64,000 bases of DNA from Saccharicrinis aurantiacus (lineage in GTDB: Bacteria; Bacteroidota; Bacteroidia; Bacteroidales; Marinilabiliaceae): NCBI RefSeq assembly GCF_001660705.2, contig NZ_LYBV02000023.1, positions 124,001 through 188,000 of the forward strand, read 5' to 3'. This document shows, one piece after another, positions 52,198-60,444 of this stretch. The position numbers were made by a program, and so were the translations under genes. A model generated the notes under the pieces. It saw nothing but the letters and a program-made list of their open reading frames with translations, was not told the origin of the DNA and did no database searches. How positions within the stretch are numbered: position 1 is the first letter of the stretch; each line of letters starts with the position of its first letter.

Positions 52198-53031
52198 ATG
52201 AAGAATAGTAAAAATAGTACTCCTATGGTTTTTAGGGCCAGTAATGTATTTTCTAAACTAGGTGTGATAGCTTTTATGCTTCTATTAAGCATTTCTGTAA
52301 TGGCACAGGATATACCAAGTAAGCCTAATCCTCCACGATTAGTGAACGACTTGGCAGGTATTTTAAACCAACAACAGGTATCGCAATTAGAAAATTACTT
52401 GGTACAATTTGCCAAAGAAACATCAACGCAAGTTGTTGTGGTTACTACCCCTGATTTGGGCGGAACCGACAAAGCTGATTTCACCTTTAAACTAGGAGAT
52501 AAATGGGGAGTTGGTCAAGCTGGTAAAAACAATGGTATTGTAGTTATGGTGAAGCCAAAAACCAGAACTTCAAACGGAGAAGCTTTTATTGCTACAGGTT
52601 ATGGCCTTGAAGGAGTGGTACCTGATGCGATTGCCAAGCAAATTGTTGAAAATGATATGATCCCTCGTTTTAAACAAAACGATTATTTTGGAGGTATCGC
52701 ATCAGGGGTACAAGTAATTGCTGATATAACACGCGGCGAATATACTGCTGATGAATATACTGCAAAGCATGAGAGTAGTCCTTTTTCTGGCATTATCGGG
52801 ATTGTGGTGATTTTTGTATTGGTTTCATTTATCAGTAGAGGATCAAAACACGATAAAAACAATATGGGTGGCCGAGGAAGTAGTCTACCATTTTGGCTTA
52901 TGATGAGCATGATGGGTGGTTCTTCTCGAAGTCATGGAGGTAGCTTTGGCAATTTCTCATCAGGAAGCGGCGGTTTTGGCGGCTTTGGTGGTGGAAGTTT
53001 TGGCGGAGGTGGAGCTGGCGGAAGCTGGTAA
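52198..53031 (+). CDS. TPM-domain membrane protein with Gly-rich tail (YgcG-like)
   Basis: 277 residues: signal peptide (cleavage after VMAQ, about residue 38), TPM domain (about 45-180, LVNDLAGILNQQQVSQLENY ... VVVTTPDLGGTDKADFTFKL, GYGLEGVVPDAIAKQIVEND), a membrane helix (about 198-215, FSGIIGIVVIFVLVSFISRG), and a C-terminal tail of Gly/Ser/Phe repeats ending in GGGGAGGSW. The domain lies in the periplasm. The tail is typical of YgcG proteins and of unknown use. Last gene of the LemA operon; its terminator lies inside the convergent gene. Confidence 0.9.
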   Translation: MKNSKNSTPMVFRASNVFSKLGVIAFMLLLSISVMAQDIPSKPNPPRLVNDLAGILNQQQVSQLENYLVQFAKETSTQVVVVTTPDLGGTDKADFTFKLGDKWGVGQAGKNNGIVVMVKPKTRTSNGEAFIATGYGLEGVVPDAIAKQIVENDMIPRFKQNDYFGGIASGVQVIADITRGEYTADEYTAKHESSPFSGIIGIVVIFVLVSFISRGSKHDKNNMGGRGSSLPFWLMMSMMGGSSRSHGGSFGNFSSGSGGFGGFGGGSFGGGGAGGSW

Positions 53032-53044
53032 AAACCAAGATAAG

Positions 53045-54478
53045 TTATAATTTACTCAGTGCCATATCTATTTTTGTAGATATGGCATTTTTGTATTCTC
53101 CATTATTTAGATCATTACCCAACTTATAATATTGAAGAGCATTCTTTCTATCATTCTTTCTATCATAAATTTGGGCCGAGTAAAACGCAGCATAAGGTCC
53201 AAAATAGCGTTTATCATTCGCTGATAAGCCAATTGCTTTTTCGTAATAGATTAATGCTTCATTCGTTCTACCTAAATATTCTAATGCCCGTGCATATCTA
53301 TAATAAAACTCTAATAAGTCACTTTTCTCAACACTCAACTTCCCTGAGTCGAAGTTTGCAATAGCCTGCTTAAAGTAACCGGCATCAAATAACATCCTTC
53401 CAAGCAAAATACATTCATTAGGATATTGATGTAATTCCGCCTCGTACTTGGCCTTTTTATCCTCAGATGTGGGGTAATCCTCCAATTGCAATAAAGCCTT
53501 TTGGCAATGCCAATAAGCTGCTGTATCAGAATTAATAGCATAATACCAACTTAGCAAATTATATCCATCTGCTTTATAATCCTTGAAAGTGTTAGAGGCC
53601 AAATAGTCTGTCATCTCTTTTATCCCTCTAGCATCATTATGCAACAATTTGTTTTTAGCATTTAAATAGCGTAACATCCAAAACTGAGAATCGGAATTTG
53701 AGACATAAGCATTAAACAAATCAGGTTGCCTAATTTTAAAGGCACATTGTAAAGTAATGGCCTGTAAGAATGGAGATGTTAGAGTTTTTCCATGTTCTTC
53801 AAAAAATTGAGTAATCTGATCATCCTCTACATTAAATTTTAATAAGGAATATACATTAAAAAGTAAAGCCTCGCTGTGTAAACCATCTTCTGCTTTAACA
53901 TCCTGCAAATATTCATTAAGTAACTTGAACCCCAATTCTTGATTACCTGACATTCCGAACCACGAGGCTACATTAGAGTGCATTTTTGGCAGATTACTAA
54001 ACAGCAAATTATAAAGTGCATTTAGTTTTTTATTAGCTCGTAAACCAGGATGCCCCGACTTGCTTTTCTTATAATACGAATAGGCATTAGAGAATGACGA
54101 TAGAGCGGAAAATAAATTGTTATTCTGATATTGAATTAAACTTTTTTGAAGATACACCTCTGATATAAATGCCATTTTATTAGGATGGTCATCCGCCTCT
54201 TGCAAGCCTTTCAAAGTTTGAGATACCATTTTAGAATAATTGCCATTTGCAACCGCATCCTTATTTACTAAAATGGCAAAAAATACAGAATAATGTTTTA
54301 AATAGAGCCGTTCGGCATTATTATCAATTTTACTGATGGTATATCTTGCAGAATCAAATTGTAGGTTTATGATTTGGTTTAGACCCACGTTGAAATGCAT
54401 TATCTTACCCTCCGCCAGGGCATAATTACAGCTCAATGCAATAAACATCAAATAAACAAATGCTATTTTCTTTACCAT
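53045..54478 (-). CDS. TPR-repeat periplasmic protein
   Basis: 477 residues with signal peptide (cleavage after CNYALA, residue 22). The protein is almost wholly helical, with tetratricopeptide-like repeats best seen at the C-terminus (LLEFYYRYARALEYLGRTNE, ALIYYEKAIGLSANDKRYFG, ALQYYKLGNDLNNGEYKNAI). No enzymatic domain. Convergent with the LemA operon (13 bp between stops), and followed on its own strand only by that operon. It is upstream-flanked by a terminator that separates it from the zinc-ribbon gene. Probably a scaffold in the periplasm; function unknown. Confidence 0.75.
   Translation of the reverse strand: MVKKIAFVYLMFIALSCNYALAEGKIMHFNVGLNQIINLQFDSARYTISKIDNNAERLYLKHYSVFFAILVNKDAVANGNYSKMVSQTLKGLQEADDHPNKMAFISEVYLQKSLIQYQNNNLFSALSSFSNAYSYYKKSKSGHPGLRANKKLNALYNLLFSNLPKMHSNVASWFGMSGNQELGFKLLNEYLQDVKAEDGLHSEALLFNVYSLLKFNVEDDQITQFFEEHGKTLTSPFLQAITLQCAFKIRQPDLFNAYVSNSDSQFWMLRYLNAKNKLLHNDARGIKEMTDYLASNTFKDYKADGYNLLSWYYAINSDTAAYWHCQKALLQLEDYPTSEDKKAKYEAELHQYPNECILLGRMLFDAGYFKQAIANFDSGKLSVEKSDLLEFYYRYARALEYLGRTNEALIYYEKAIGLSANDKRYFGPYAAFYSAQIYDRKNDRKNALQYYKLGNDLNNGEYKNAISTKIDMALSKL
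53060..53092 (+). terminator. Intrinsic terminator of the LemA/TPM operon inside the convergent gene
   Basis: TGCCATATCTA (53060-53070) and TAGATATGGCA (53077-53087) form an 11-bp perfect stem with loop TTTTTG, followed by TTTTTG on the + strand. The structure lies within the last codons of the TPR gene on the other strand, so those codons are also constrained by RNA structure. Confidence 0.85.
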
Positions 54479-54487
54479 GCTCTAAAA

Positions 54488-54521
54488 ATAAAAAAGCTGC
54501 TTTCAAAAAGAAAGCAGCTTT
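54488..54521 (-). terminator. Intrinsic terminator downstream of the zinc-ribbon gene
   Basis: AAAGCTGCTTTC (54493-54504) and GAAAGCAGCTTT (54510-54521) are a 12-bp perfect stem around AAAAA. Read leftwards a T-rich tract follows (complement of 54482-54495). It separates the Nif3/zinc-ribbon transcript from the TPR gene. Confidence 0.88.
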
Positions 54522-54542
54522 AATATATAATTCAAATTAGAA

Positions 54543-55307
54543 CTATTCCATTGTGTTTGGACCCTCGATATCATCATCCACTAAGATTCTACCACAGTAC
54601 TCACAAACAATTACTTTTTTACGAGATTTAATGTCTAACTGACGTTGAGGTGGAATTTTGTTAAAACAACCACCACATGCATCACGCTGAACAGTAACCA
54701 CCGCTAAACCATTGATTGCATTTGATCTGATACGCTTAAAAGCGATTAGTAAACGCTCATCAATTGTTGATTCGATTTGAGCGATTTTATCAACCATCTT
54801 CTCCTCATCAACTTGAGTTTCGCCAACAATTTCTGTAAGCTCTTTCTTTTTAGCAGCTAAATCTTCTTTACGATCTTCAAAAAGTTGTTTTGAAGCATCT
54901 AAAGCATCCTTTTTATTGTTTAACTCACCAGTAAACTCTTTAATACGCTTCTCTGATAACTCAATTTCAAGAGTTTGAAACTCAATTTCTTTAGATAAAG
55001 AATCAAACTCACGGTTGTTACGCACATTAGATTGTTGCGCTTCGTATTTTTTAATTAATACGCCTGATTCCTTAATTTCATTCTTTTTAGCAGAAATTGA
55101 GTCATTTAAGCTTTTAATGTCTGCATCAAAGTTTGAAATACGAGTCTCTAATCCTTCGAGTTCGTCTTCCAAATCCTGAACTTCAAGTGGTAACTCACCT
55201 CTAAGTGTTCTGATTTTATCCATCTCAGTGGCCACTTTCTGTAAGTCATATAATGCCTTTAACTTTTCCTCTACTGACATTTCAGCGTTTTTATTTGTTT
55301 TTGCCAT
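54543..55307 (-). CDS. C4-type zinc-ribbon coiled-coil protein (DUF164/CT398-like)
   Basis: 254 residues. The first ~190 form a long antiparallel coiled coil (VQDLEDELEGLETRISNFDA, EIEFQTLEIELSEKRIKEFT). The C-terminal ribbon has C211-x2-C214 and C235-x2-C238 (RDACGGCFNKIPP and VCEYCGRIL). This is the layout of the CT398/DUF164 family, described as possibly nucleic-acid-binding or linked to secretion or export in some species. Cytosolic. It lies 3 bp after the Nif3-like gene, an arrangement common in Bacteroidota, so the two are co-expressed. Confidence 0.88.
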   Translation of the reverse strand: MAKTNKNAEMSVEEKLKALYDLQKVATEMDKIRTLRGELPLEVQDLEDELEGLETRISNFDADIKSLNDSISAKKNEIKESGVLIKKYEAQQSNVRNNREFDSLSKEIEFQTLEIELSEKRIKEFTGELNNKKDALDASKQLFEDRKEDLAAKKKELTEIVGETQVDEEKMVDKIAQIESTIDERLLIAFKRIRSNAINGLAVVTVQRDACGGCFNKIPPQRQLDIKSRKKVIVCEYCGRILVDDDIEGPNTME

Positions 55308-55310
55308 TAG

Positions 55311-56405
55311 CTACAAATATTTTATTGGATTTGTATTTACGTTCGATAAACAGACCGCAAAATTAGGGATTTTTTTTGTAAGTAACTCATAAAAAAGTTC
55401 TTTAGTAAACTGTTCGCTCTCAAAATGTCCAATATCCGCTATTACTAGCTGATTTTCAGCATCAAAATATTGATGATATTTAAAGTCGCCACTAATAAAC
55501 ACATCAGCACCCAAAGCCTTGGCTTTATTGACAAGGAAGCTTCCCGCTCCACCGCAAAGTGCTACTTTTTTTACTGGTTTATTAAGTAATGAGGTATATT
55601 TTATGCATCCTACATTAAATATTTTTTTTATTCTTTTTAAGAAATCTAATTCCGATTCGTCTTCTGGTAATTCACCAATCATACCTGAGCCTACCTCATT
55701 CCATACATTTTCTAAGGGAAATAAATCGAAAGCAACCTCTTCGTATGGATGCGATTTTAAAAGCGCACTTACAACCTTGTTCTTTAAATAAGCTGGAACT
55801 ACTGTTTCTATTCTTATCTCCTCTTCTTGGTGAAGTTCGCCAAGATTACCAACATGAGGATTGGCATCAGCATTAGCCTTAAATGTACCTGTTCCTTCTG
55901 TATTAAAGCTACATGAGTCGTAATTACCAATATTACCTGCTCCTGCACTAAAAATAGCATCGCGCACAGCATCGGCATTAGCCTTTGGTGCATAAGTTAC
56001 CAGTTTAAGCAGACTATTCTTTTTAGGATCGAGTATTTTACAATTTTGCAGACCAATTTTTTTGCTAATCATACCATTAACGCCTGTTTTAACACTATCA
56101 GCATTGGTATGACAGGCATAAATGGCAATATTATTTTTAATGGCTTTTATTACCGATCGCTCCACATAGTTATTGCCATTTAAGCGTTTTATCCCTCCCA
56201 TTATAATGGGATGATGCGAGATTATTAAATCACACTTTCTATCAATCGCTTCCTGAACTACTTCCTCTGTAATATCTAAACTGATTAATGCAGCAGATAC
56301 AGCATCGTTGCTATTGCCAACAATTAAACCCGCATTATCATAACTCTCCTGAAATGAAGGAGGGGCAAATAGCTCCAACTCCTTTATTATATCTTTAACT
56401 TGCAT
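55311..56405 (-). CDS. Nif3-like dinuclear metal-centre protein (GTP cyclohydrolase 1 type 2 homologue)
   Basis: 364 residues. N- and C-terminal halves form the Nif3 fold: SYDNAGLIVGNSNDAVSAAL, CDLIISHHPIIMGGIKRLNG (H64, H65), IYACHTNADSVKTGVN (H99, D103) and, at the C-terminus, VFISGDFKYHQYF with IADIGHFESEQFTKELF (His and Glu metal ligands). A CutA/PII-like insertion occupies about 130-240. The family forms hexamers with two metals; the true substrate is uncertain. Cytosolic. First gene of a two-gene unit with the zinc-ribbon protein. Confidence 0.9.
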   Translation of the reverse strand: MQVKDIIKELELFAPPSFQESYDNAGLIVGNSNDAVSAALISLDITEEVVQEAIDRKCDLIISHHPIIMGGIKRLNGNNYVERSVIKAIKNNIAIYACHTNADSVKTGVNGMISKKIGLQNCKILDPKKNSLLKLVTYAPKANADAVRDAIFSAGAGNIGNYDSCSFNTEGTGTFKANADANPHVGNLGELHQEEEIRIETVVPAYLKNKVVSALLKSHPYEEVAFDLFPLENVWNEVGSGMIGELPEDESELDFLKRIKKIFNVGCIKYTSLLNKPVKKVALCGGAGSFLVNKAKALGADVFISGDFKYHQYFDAENQLVIADIGHFESEQFTKELFYELLTKKIPNFAVCLSNVNTNPIKYL

Positions 56406-56517
56406 ATTTAGTAGTTTGTTTGTGTATAGTTATAAGTCTGTAGTGAAGCTATCTTAAGCTAAACAACTCCATCCTTGACTAATAACTTTAAGTCCTCATT
56501 AGATTTGGACTTCTTTA

Positions 56518-56862
56518 TTATCTATCTTCTAAATCTTCTCTTACCTCTAGTAGCATTGCTTTAATATCTTTAAGCTTAGAAACTACTTCGAAATTATTGA
56601 TGGTGTCTTCGCGATTGTCTTCCATCTTCTTTTGTGCCCCTTTCAAAGTCATGCCCTTTTCCTTAACCAAGTGAAAGATTAAATGAAAATTTTGAACATC
56701 GGCAGGTGTAAAAAGGCGATTGCCCTTTTTGTTTTTATGAGGCTTTATGATATCGAAACTCTTTTCCCAAAAGCGGATTAAAGAAGTTTTTACTTCAAAC
56801 ATTTCGGCCACCTCGCCAATGGTGTAATATAATTTTTCTATTGTAGGTTCTTTATATGGCAT
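56518..56862 (-). CDS. MerR-family transcriptional regulator
   Basis: 114 residues. The N-terminal winged HTH is of MerR type (YYTIGEVAEMFEVKTSLIRF, then WEKSFDIIKPHKNKKGNRLF, TPADVQNFHLIFHLVKEKG). A short C-terminal coiled coil follows (about 85-114), with no Cys metal site or large effector domain. Such short MerR-like proteins are near-universal in Bacteroidota beside Nif3/zinc-ribbon genes and other housekeeping genes. Target unknown. It is transcribed leftwards, 112 bp before the Nif3-like gene. Confidence 0.88.
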   Translation of the reverse strand: MPYKEPTIEKLYYTIGEVAEMFEVKTSLIRFWEKSFDIIKPHKNKKGNRLFTPADVQNFHLIFHLVKEKGMTLKGAQKKMEDNREDTINNFEVVSKLKDIKAMLLEVREDLEDR

Positions 56863-57180
56863 AACGCGTGCTTTTTTACAAATATAATATCCAATTTCTT
56901 ATATTTATCATCATTGATCGATTGTATTTCATTCAAAGGCATAAATAAATAGCAGCATGGCAGATAAGAATGATTTCAGGTCAGTTGGGAAGGGCTCTAG
57001 GTCAAGCTAAAACCACTCAAGATTAGTAAAATATTATTCTTTATTAAAACGTCAATGGTTCTGTTACTATTGGTATCGTATCATAATTTAAACTTATTAA
57101 AACAACCTACGGCTAACTGAAGCTATTTCAAATATAACCCCTAGCTAGTTAAAGCATTAATACTTCTATTTAGTCCATTA
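56863..57180. other. Intergenic region, nothing recognised
   Basis: About 320 bp of AT-rich sequence upstream of the MerR-like gene, presumably with its promoter. No small gene, repeat or riboswitch stood out. Confidence 0.5.
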
Positions 57181-57181
57181 A

Positions 57182-57213
57182 AAAAGAGGATGCTCGTTTA
57201 TAATAGCATCCTC
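57182..57213 (-). terminator. Terminator of the 967-residue T9SS protein gene
   Basis: GAGGATGCT (57186-57194) and AGCATCCTC (57205-57213) form a 9-bp stem with a 10-nt loop. Read leftwards it is followed by TTTTTT. It lies 37 bp after the stop codon. Confidence 0.82.
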
Positions 57214-57249
57214 CTTAACATGATATAATCCAATTTATATAAAAGACTC

Positions 57250-60153
57250 TTATCTTTTAATAATCTTCTGAGTATAGCGACCTCCGTTAACATCGTATAC
57301 TTCAAGTATAAATATGCCTTGCGGTAAACTACTTGTATTAATAGTAGCCTTTGAATTAACTATTTGCTCTGTTAACAATACGGATCCTGCAATATTATTA
57401 ACAGATACTCTTTCAATAACCTCTGACGATTCAATTACAAACCTATTACTGAAAGGGTTTGGATAAACCTGCGTTATACTTCCATTATTATCAAGTGCAA
57501 GAGGAATCACATCTTTCGCAAAAAATGTCACAATCCTTTTAGGGAATGCATTTCTCCAAGTTCCAGCTGGAGGCATAAACCACATCTCTAACTTATACTC
57601 TGTTTCTTCTAGAAGTGCACCTGCTTCTATATTTAAATTAACATCAAAACTTCCTGTACCAGCAGTATTTCCATTTACACGAGCAAATGATACATGCTGA
57701 TCTCCAGCAGGATCAACTGTTTTAATAGCTGCTGCAAAATCGCAAAGAATTGTAGATGTGTAATTAATTTTTAGTTGAATGGAAGTTGTTGCTAAAGCAA
57801 TTGCAACAGGCATATTATGAGCATCTAAAACAGGTTCTTCAACAATAGGATCTGTGACATCATCTTCTACACCACAAATTGAGATACTTCTCCAACGCCC
57901 ACGAGCGGTAGCAAAACCATCACCTTCGGGCACTAAACCGTTAGACACTTGATTTGAAGTTACCCTTATTATATCACCTGTTTTAAGAGCTACTGTTTCA
58001 GTATTCATTACCAATTCTTGATAGGTATATGCTGGCGTAGAAGTTCCAAATATTTTACTATTCTGCTGCTCTCCTACTTTAACATCATTGATCCAAACAG
58101 TATAAGTAGACTCTCCATCAGGCTCGCCAACCGTTTTTAGCGTAAAAGTAACGTCACCCTCATCTCCGGTATAAGTTATCTCGGCAGCTATAGATTGATT
58201 TAGTCCATTACTCCCTCCACAACCAATTACAGGCTCACCTTTATTCACACCGTCAGAAGGGGTACCTGGTACAGATTGCTTTGCAGCAACATCGTAACCT
58301 GCCACACTTAAGGTAGTAAACTCCTGAGCGTTAATTATTTTACATTGAGGTTTATCTCCCGTTCCACAATCTTCGCATGGTGCAGCTCCTGGTCGCATAT
58401 ATTCTGGTGAATTAGTGGCCAAATCAAGCTTCTCAGCAATTTTCACGTCAGAGCCTTGCTTATAGAATAAATAATAATCAACGCAGGTACGTTGGGCTCT
58501 TCCACTCACAGAGAATATATACTCTTCGCCTGCTTTAAATGAATATTTCATGATAGCCTTATTGTTATGAGTTGGTTCACCTTTCACAAAGCAACCCCAA
58601 TCTTCAAGTCCTCGACCATAAAGCTTACACCAATTTGATAATTCTGCTTTGGTAGCACCACCCGCCTCTTCAAAATCACCAGCCATTTTCACATAAATAT
58701 CATTACACTTGTCCCATGCTGCTCCATTTTGGTTTTGAGCCATACGTCCTGTTAAAAAATATATGCCACTTGTTTTAGGTGTAAAACGATACACGAGTAC
58801 ATCCTGACCTGAAGCATTTCCATTTTCATCACCACCAGTATACTCTAGGTAGGTATTATACAAAGGCTTCACTCCTGATGTTCCTTCAATATATTCAGCC
58901 CATCCAGGTTTACGTAATTTCCACTTTCCAAGGTCTGATTTAGTAGACTCTGCTTCAAAGGAAATAAAATCGTTACCTACTGTTGTTTCTCCAGCATCTG
59001 CTATTCCTACTTGAATACTTGCAGTACCAATTTTACCACCTTCAACTGAAGTAGCAGTAATAGTTGTCATACCAAGTTTATGACCTGTAACAAGTCCTGT
59101 TTCATCTACCGAAGCTATATCACTTGCACTAGATGCCCATGTTACATTTTTATTTAAAGCAGTAGCTGGACTTATCTCCGTTTCTAATTGAACTGTCCCT
59201 TCAAGATTTGTAATATGGTATGAATATGGACTAATAGTTACAAAAGCCACTTTTTCTGGGTCTATTAGTGTTGCAATTACATCAGTCCCAATCCAGTTTT
59301 TTAGTTTAGTGGGGTTACCGAATTCATCACCACGTACTCCATTTAAATTCGCGCAAAAATAATAAGCCATTCCTGCATCGGAAAAATCACCACCTTTCGC
59401 CTTCGAATATATCCAATTAATATTTGGATCTTGATGCGTTTGCATCCAATCCCAATGTTGTTTTGTAGGCGCTGAGAATTTATCTTTACTCTTATAAGCA
59501 TCAGACCCTTCTCCAGTACCATTCTGGTCAGAAATATCTACGTAATTCACCTTTGGGAAATTACTTTTTAGCATTGCCCAATCCCAACCATCATGATTTG
59601 TGGTCTCCTCGTGACTTTTACTCTGACTATGCTTTTCATTCCATGTAGAGTGCGAAATAATAGTTACCCATTCTAAGGCATCAGGAGCAATTGCATTGGC
59701 TCTATTAATTCCTTCGCCAATAACATGCATTGGACCAGCTGCTATTATAAACAAAGGGTTATCTTCAGTTGAAATAACCATGGCATCGCGCATAGCATTG
59801 TATGCATCTTCTGGTCGTTCAACTGCAGCAATAAAATTACACTCTGTAAATCCAAAACGTTGGCCTGCACCTTCAGCATGCTCTCTCATAACCTCAAGAT
59901 CATTACTTTCGCTACCCCATATATGATCAGCATAGGTATACAAAACCGTGTTGGGTTGCAAGCCAGCCTTAGCTAATATCATTAATGTTAACATACATGC
60001 ATTATGATCATCATTATCATGTTTGTTACCATCTGAACTAAGAGCTATACGACCTTTCTGTTCCCATAAACCAGAATTTGATGCATAAAGATTCCCCAAT
60101 AATACAAAGCATAAGCCAATTGCAAATAAGCATTTAAATAGTTGTTTTTTCAT
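57250..60153 (-). CDS. T9SS-sorted protein with nucleoside-hydrolase-like N-terminal domain, Ig-like and carbohydrate-binding-like modules
   Basis: 967 residues: signal peptide (1-24). An N-terminal alpha/beta domain (25-320) opens with the Asp cluster IALSSDGNKHDNDDHNACML and has LFIIAAGPMHVIGEG, reminiscent of the Asp-rich site and GPxTN-like strand of nucleoside hydrolases (DUF1593-like). A BIG2 Ig-like domain follows (about 315-395, VTISPYSYHITNLEGTVQLE ... GHKLGMTTITATS), then a CBM6-like module (400-570), another beta-sandwich (600-760), a small domain (770-870), and a type IX tail (885-967, VYPNPFSNRFVIESSE ... YTQKIIKR). Surface-exposed. Enzymatic activity is uncertain. It is divergent from a membrane-spanning regulator. 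Confidence 0.78.
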   Translation of the reverse strand: MKKQLFKCLFAIGLCFVLLGNLYASNSGLWEQKGRIALSSDGNKHDNDDHNACMLTLMILAKAGLQPNTVLYTYADHIWGSESNDLEVMREHAEGAGQRFGFTECNFIAAVERPEDAYNAMRDAMVISTEDNPLFIIAAGPMHVIGEGINRANAIAPDALEWVTIISHSTWNEKHSQSKSHEETTNHDGWDWAMLKSNFPKVNYVDISDQNGTGEGSDAYKSKDKFSAPTKQHWDWMQTHQDPNINWIYSKAKGGDFSDAGMAYYFCANLNGVRGDEFGNPTKLKNWIGTDVIATLIDPEKVAFVTISPYSYHITNLEGTVQLETEISPATALNKNVTWASSASDIASVDETGLVTGHKLGMTTITATSVEGGKIGTASIQVGIADAGETTVGNDFISFEAESTKSDLGKWKLRKPGWAEYIEGTSGVKPLYNTYLEYTGGDENGNASGQDVLVYRFTPKTSGIYFLTGRMAQNQNGAAWDKCNDIYVKMAGDFEEAGGATKAELSNWCKLYGRGLEDWGCFVKGEPTHNNKAIMKYSFKAGEEYIFSVSGRAQRTCVDYYLFYKQGSDVKIAEKLDLATNSPEYMRPGAAPCEDCGTGDKPQCKIINAQEFTTLSVAGYDVAAKQSVPGTPSDGVNKGEPVIGCGGSNGLNQSIAAEITYTGDEGDVTFTLKTVGEPDGESTYTVWINDVKVGEQQNSKIFGTSTPAYTYQELVMNTETVALKTGDIIRVTSNQVSNGLVPEGDGFATARGRWRSISICGVEDDVTDPIVEEPVLDAHNMPVAIALATTSIQLKINYTSTILCDFAAAIKTVDPAGDQHVSFARVNGNTAGTGSFDVNLNIEAGALLEETEYKLEMWFMPPAGTWRNAFPKRIVTFFAKDVIPLALDNNGSITQVYPNPFSNRFVIESSEVIERVSVNNIAGSVLLTEQIVNSKATINTSSLPQGIFILEVYDVNGGRYTQKIIKR

Positions 60154-60444
60154 AATAAATAGTTTGTAAATTTTAGGGTTACTGAAACATCGTTACTAGA
60201 TTACAATTACCCATATACTTAAATAGAATAGATACTAATCAATATAAATCTAAACCATTAGTAAAACACTTAACTATGGCCTAAATTCAAATAGCATACA
60301 CTTAGTAAAATGCTTACCAATTGGATTAAACTCCCCTTAATTAAAAGCATTTGCACACTAATATTATTATTAGAAAATATAATATCCAACCATAAAAAAC
60401 TTAGTTTTATTTTATATTTATTATTGAAAAACAATTCATATTTT

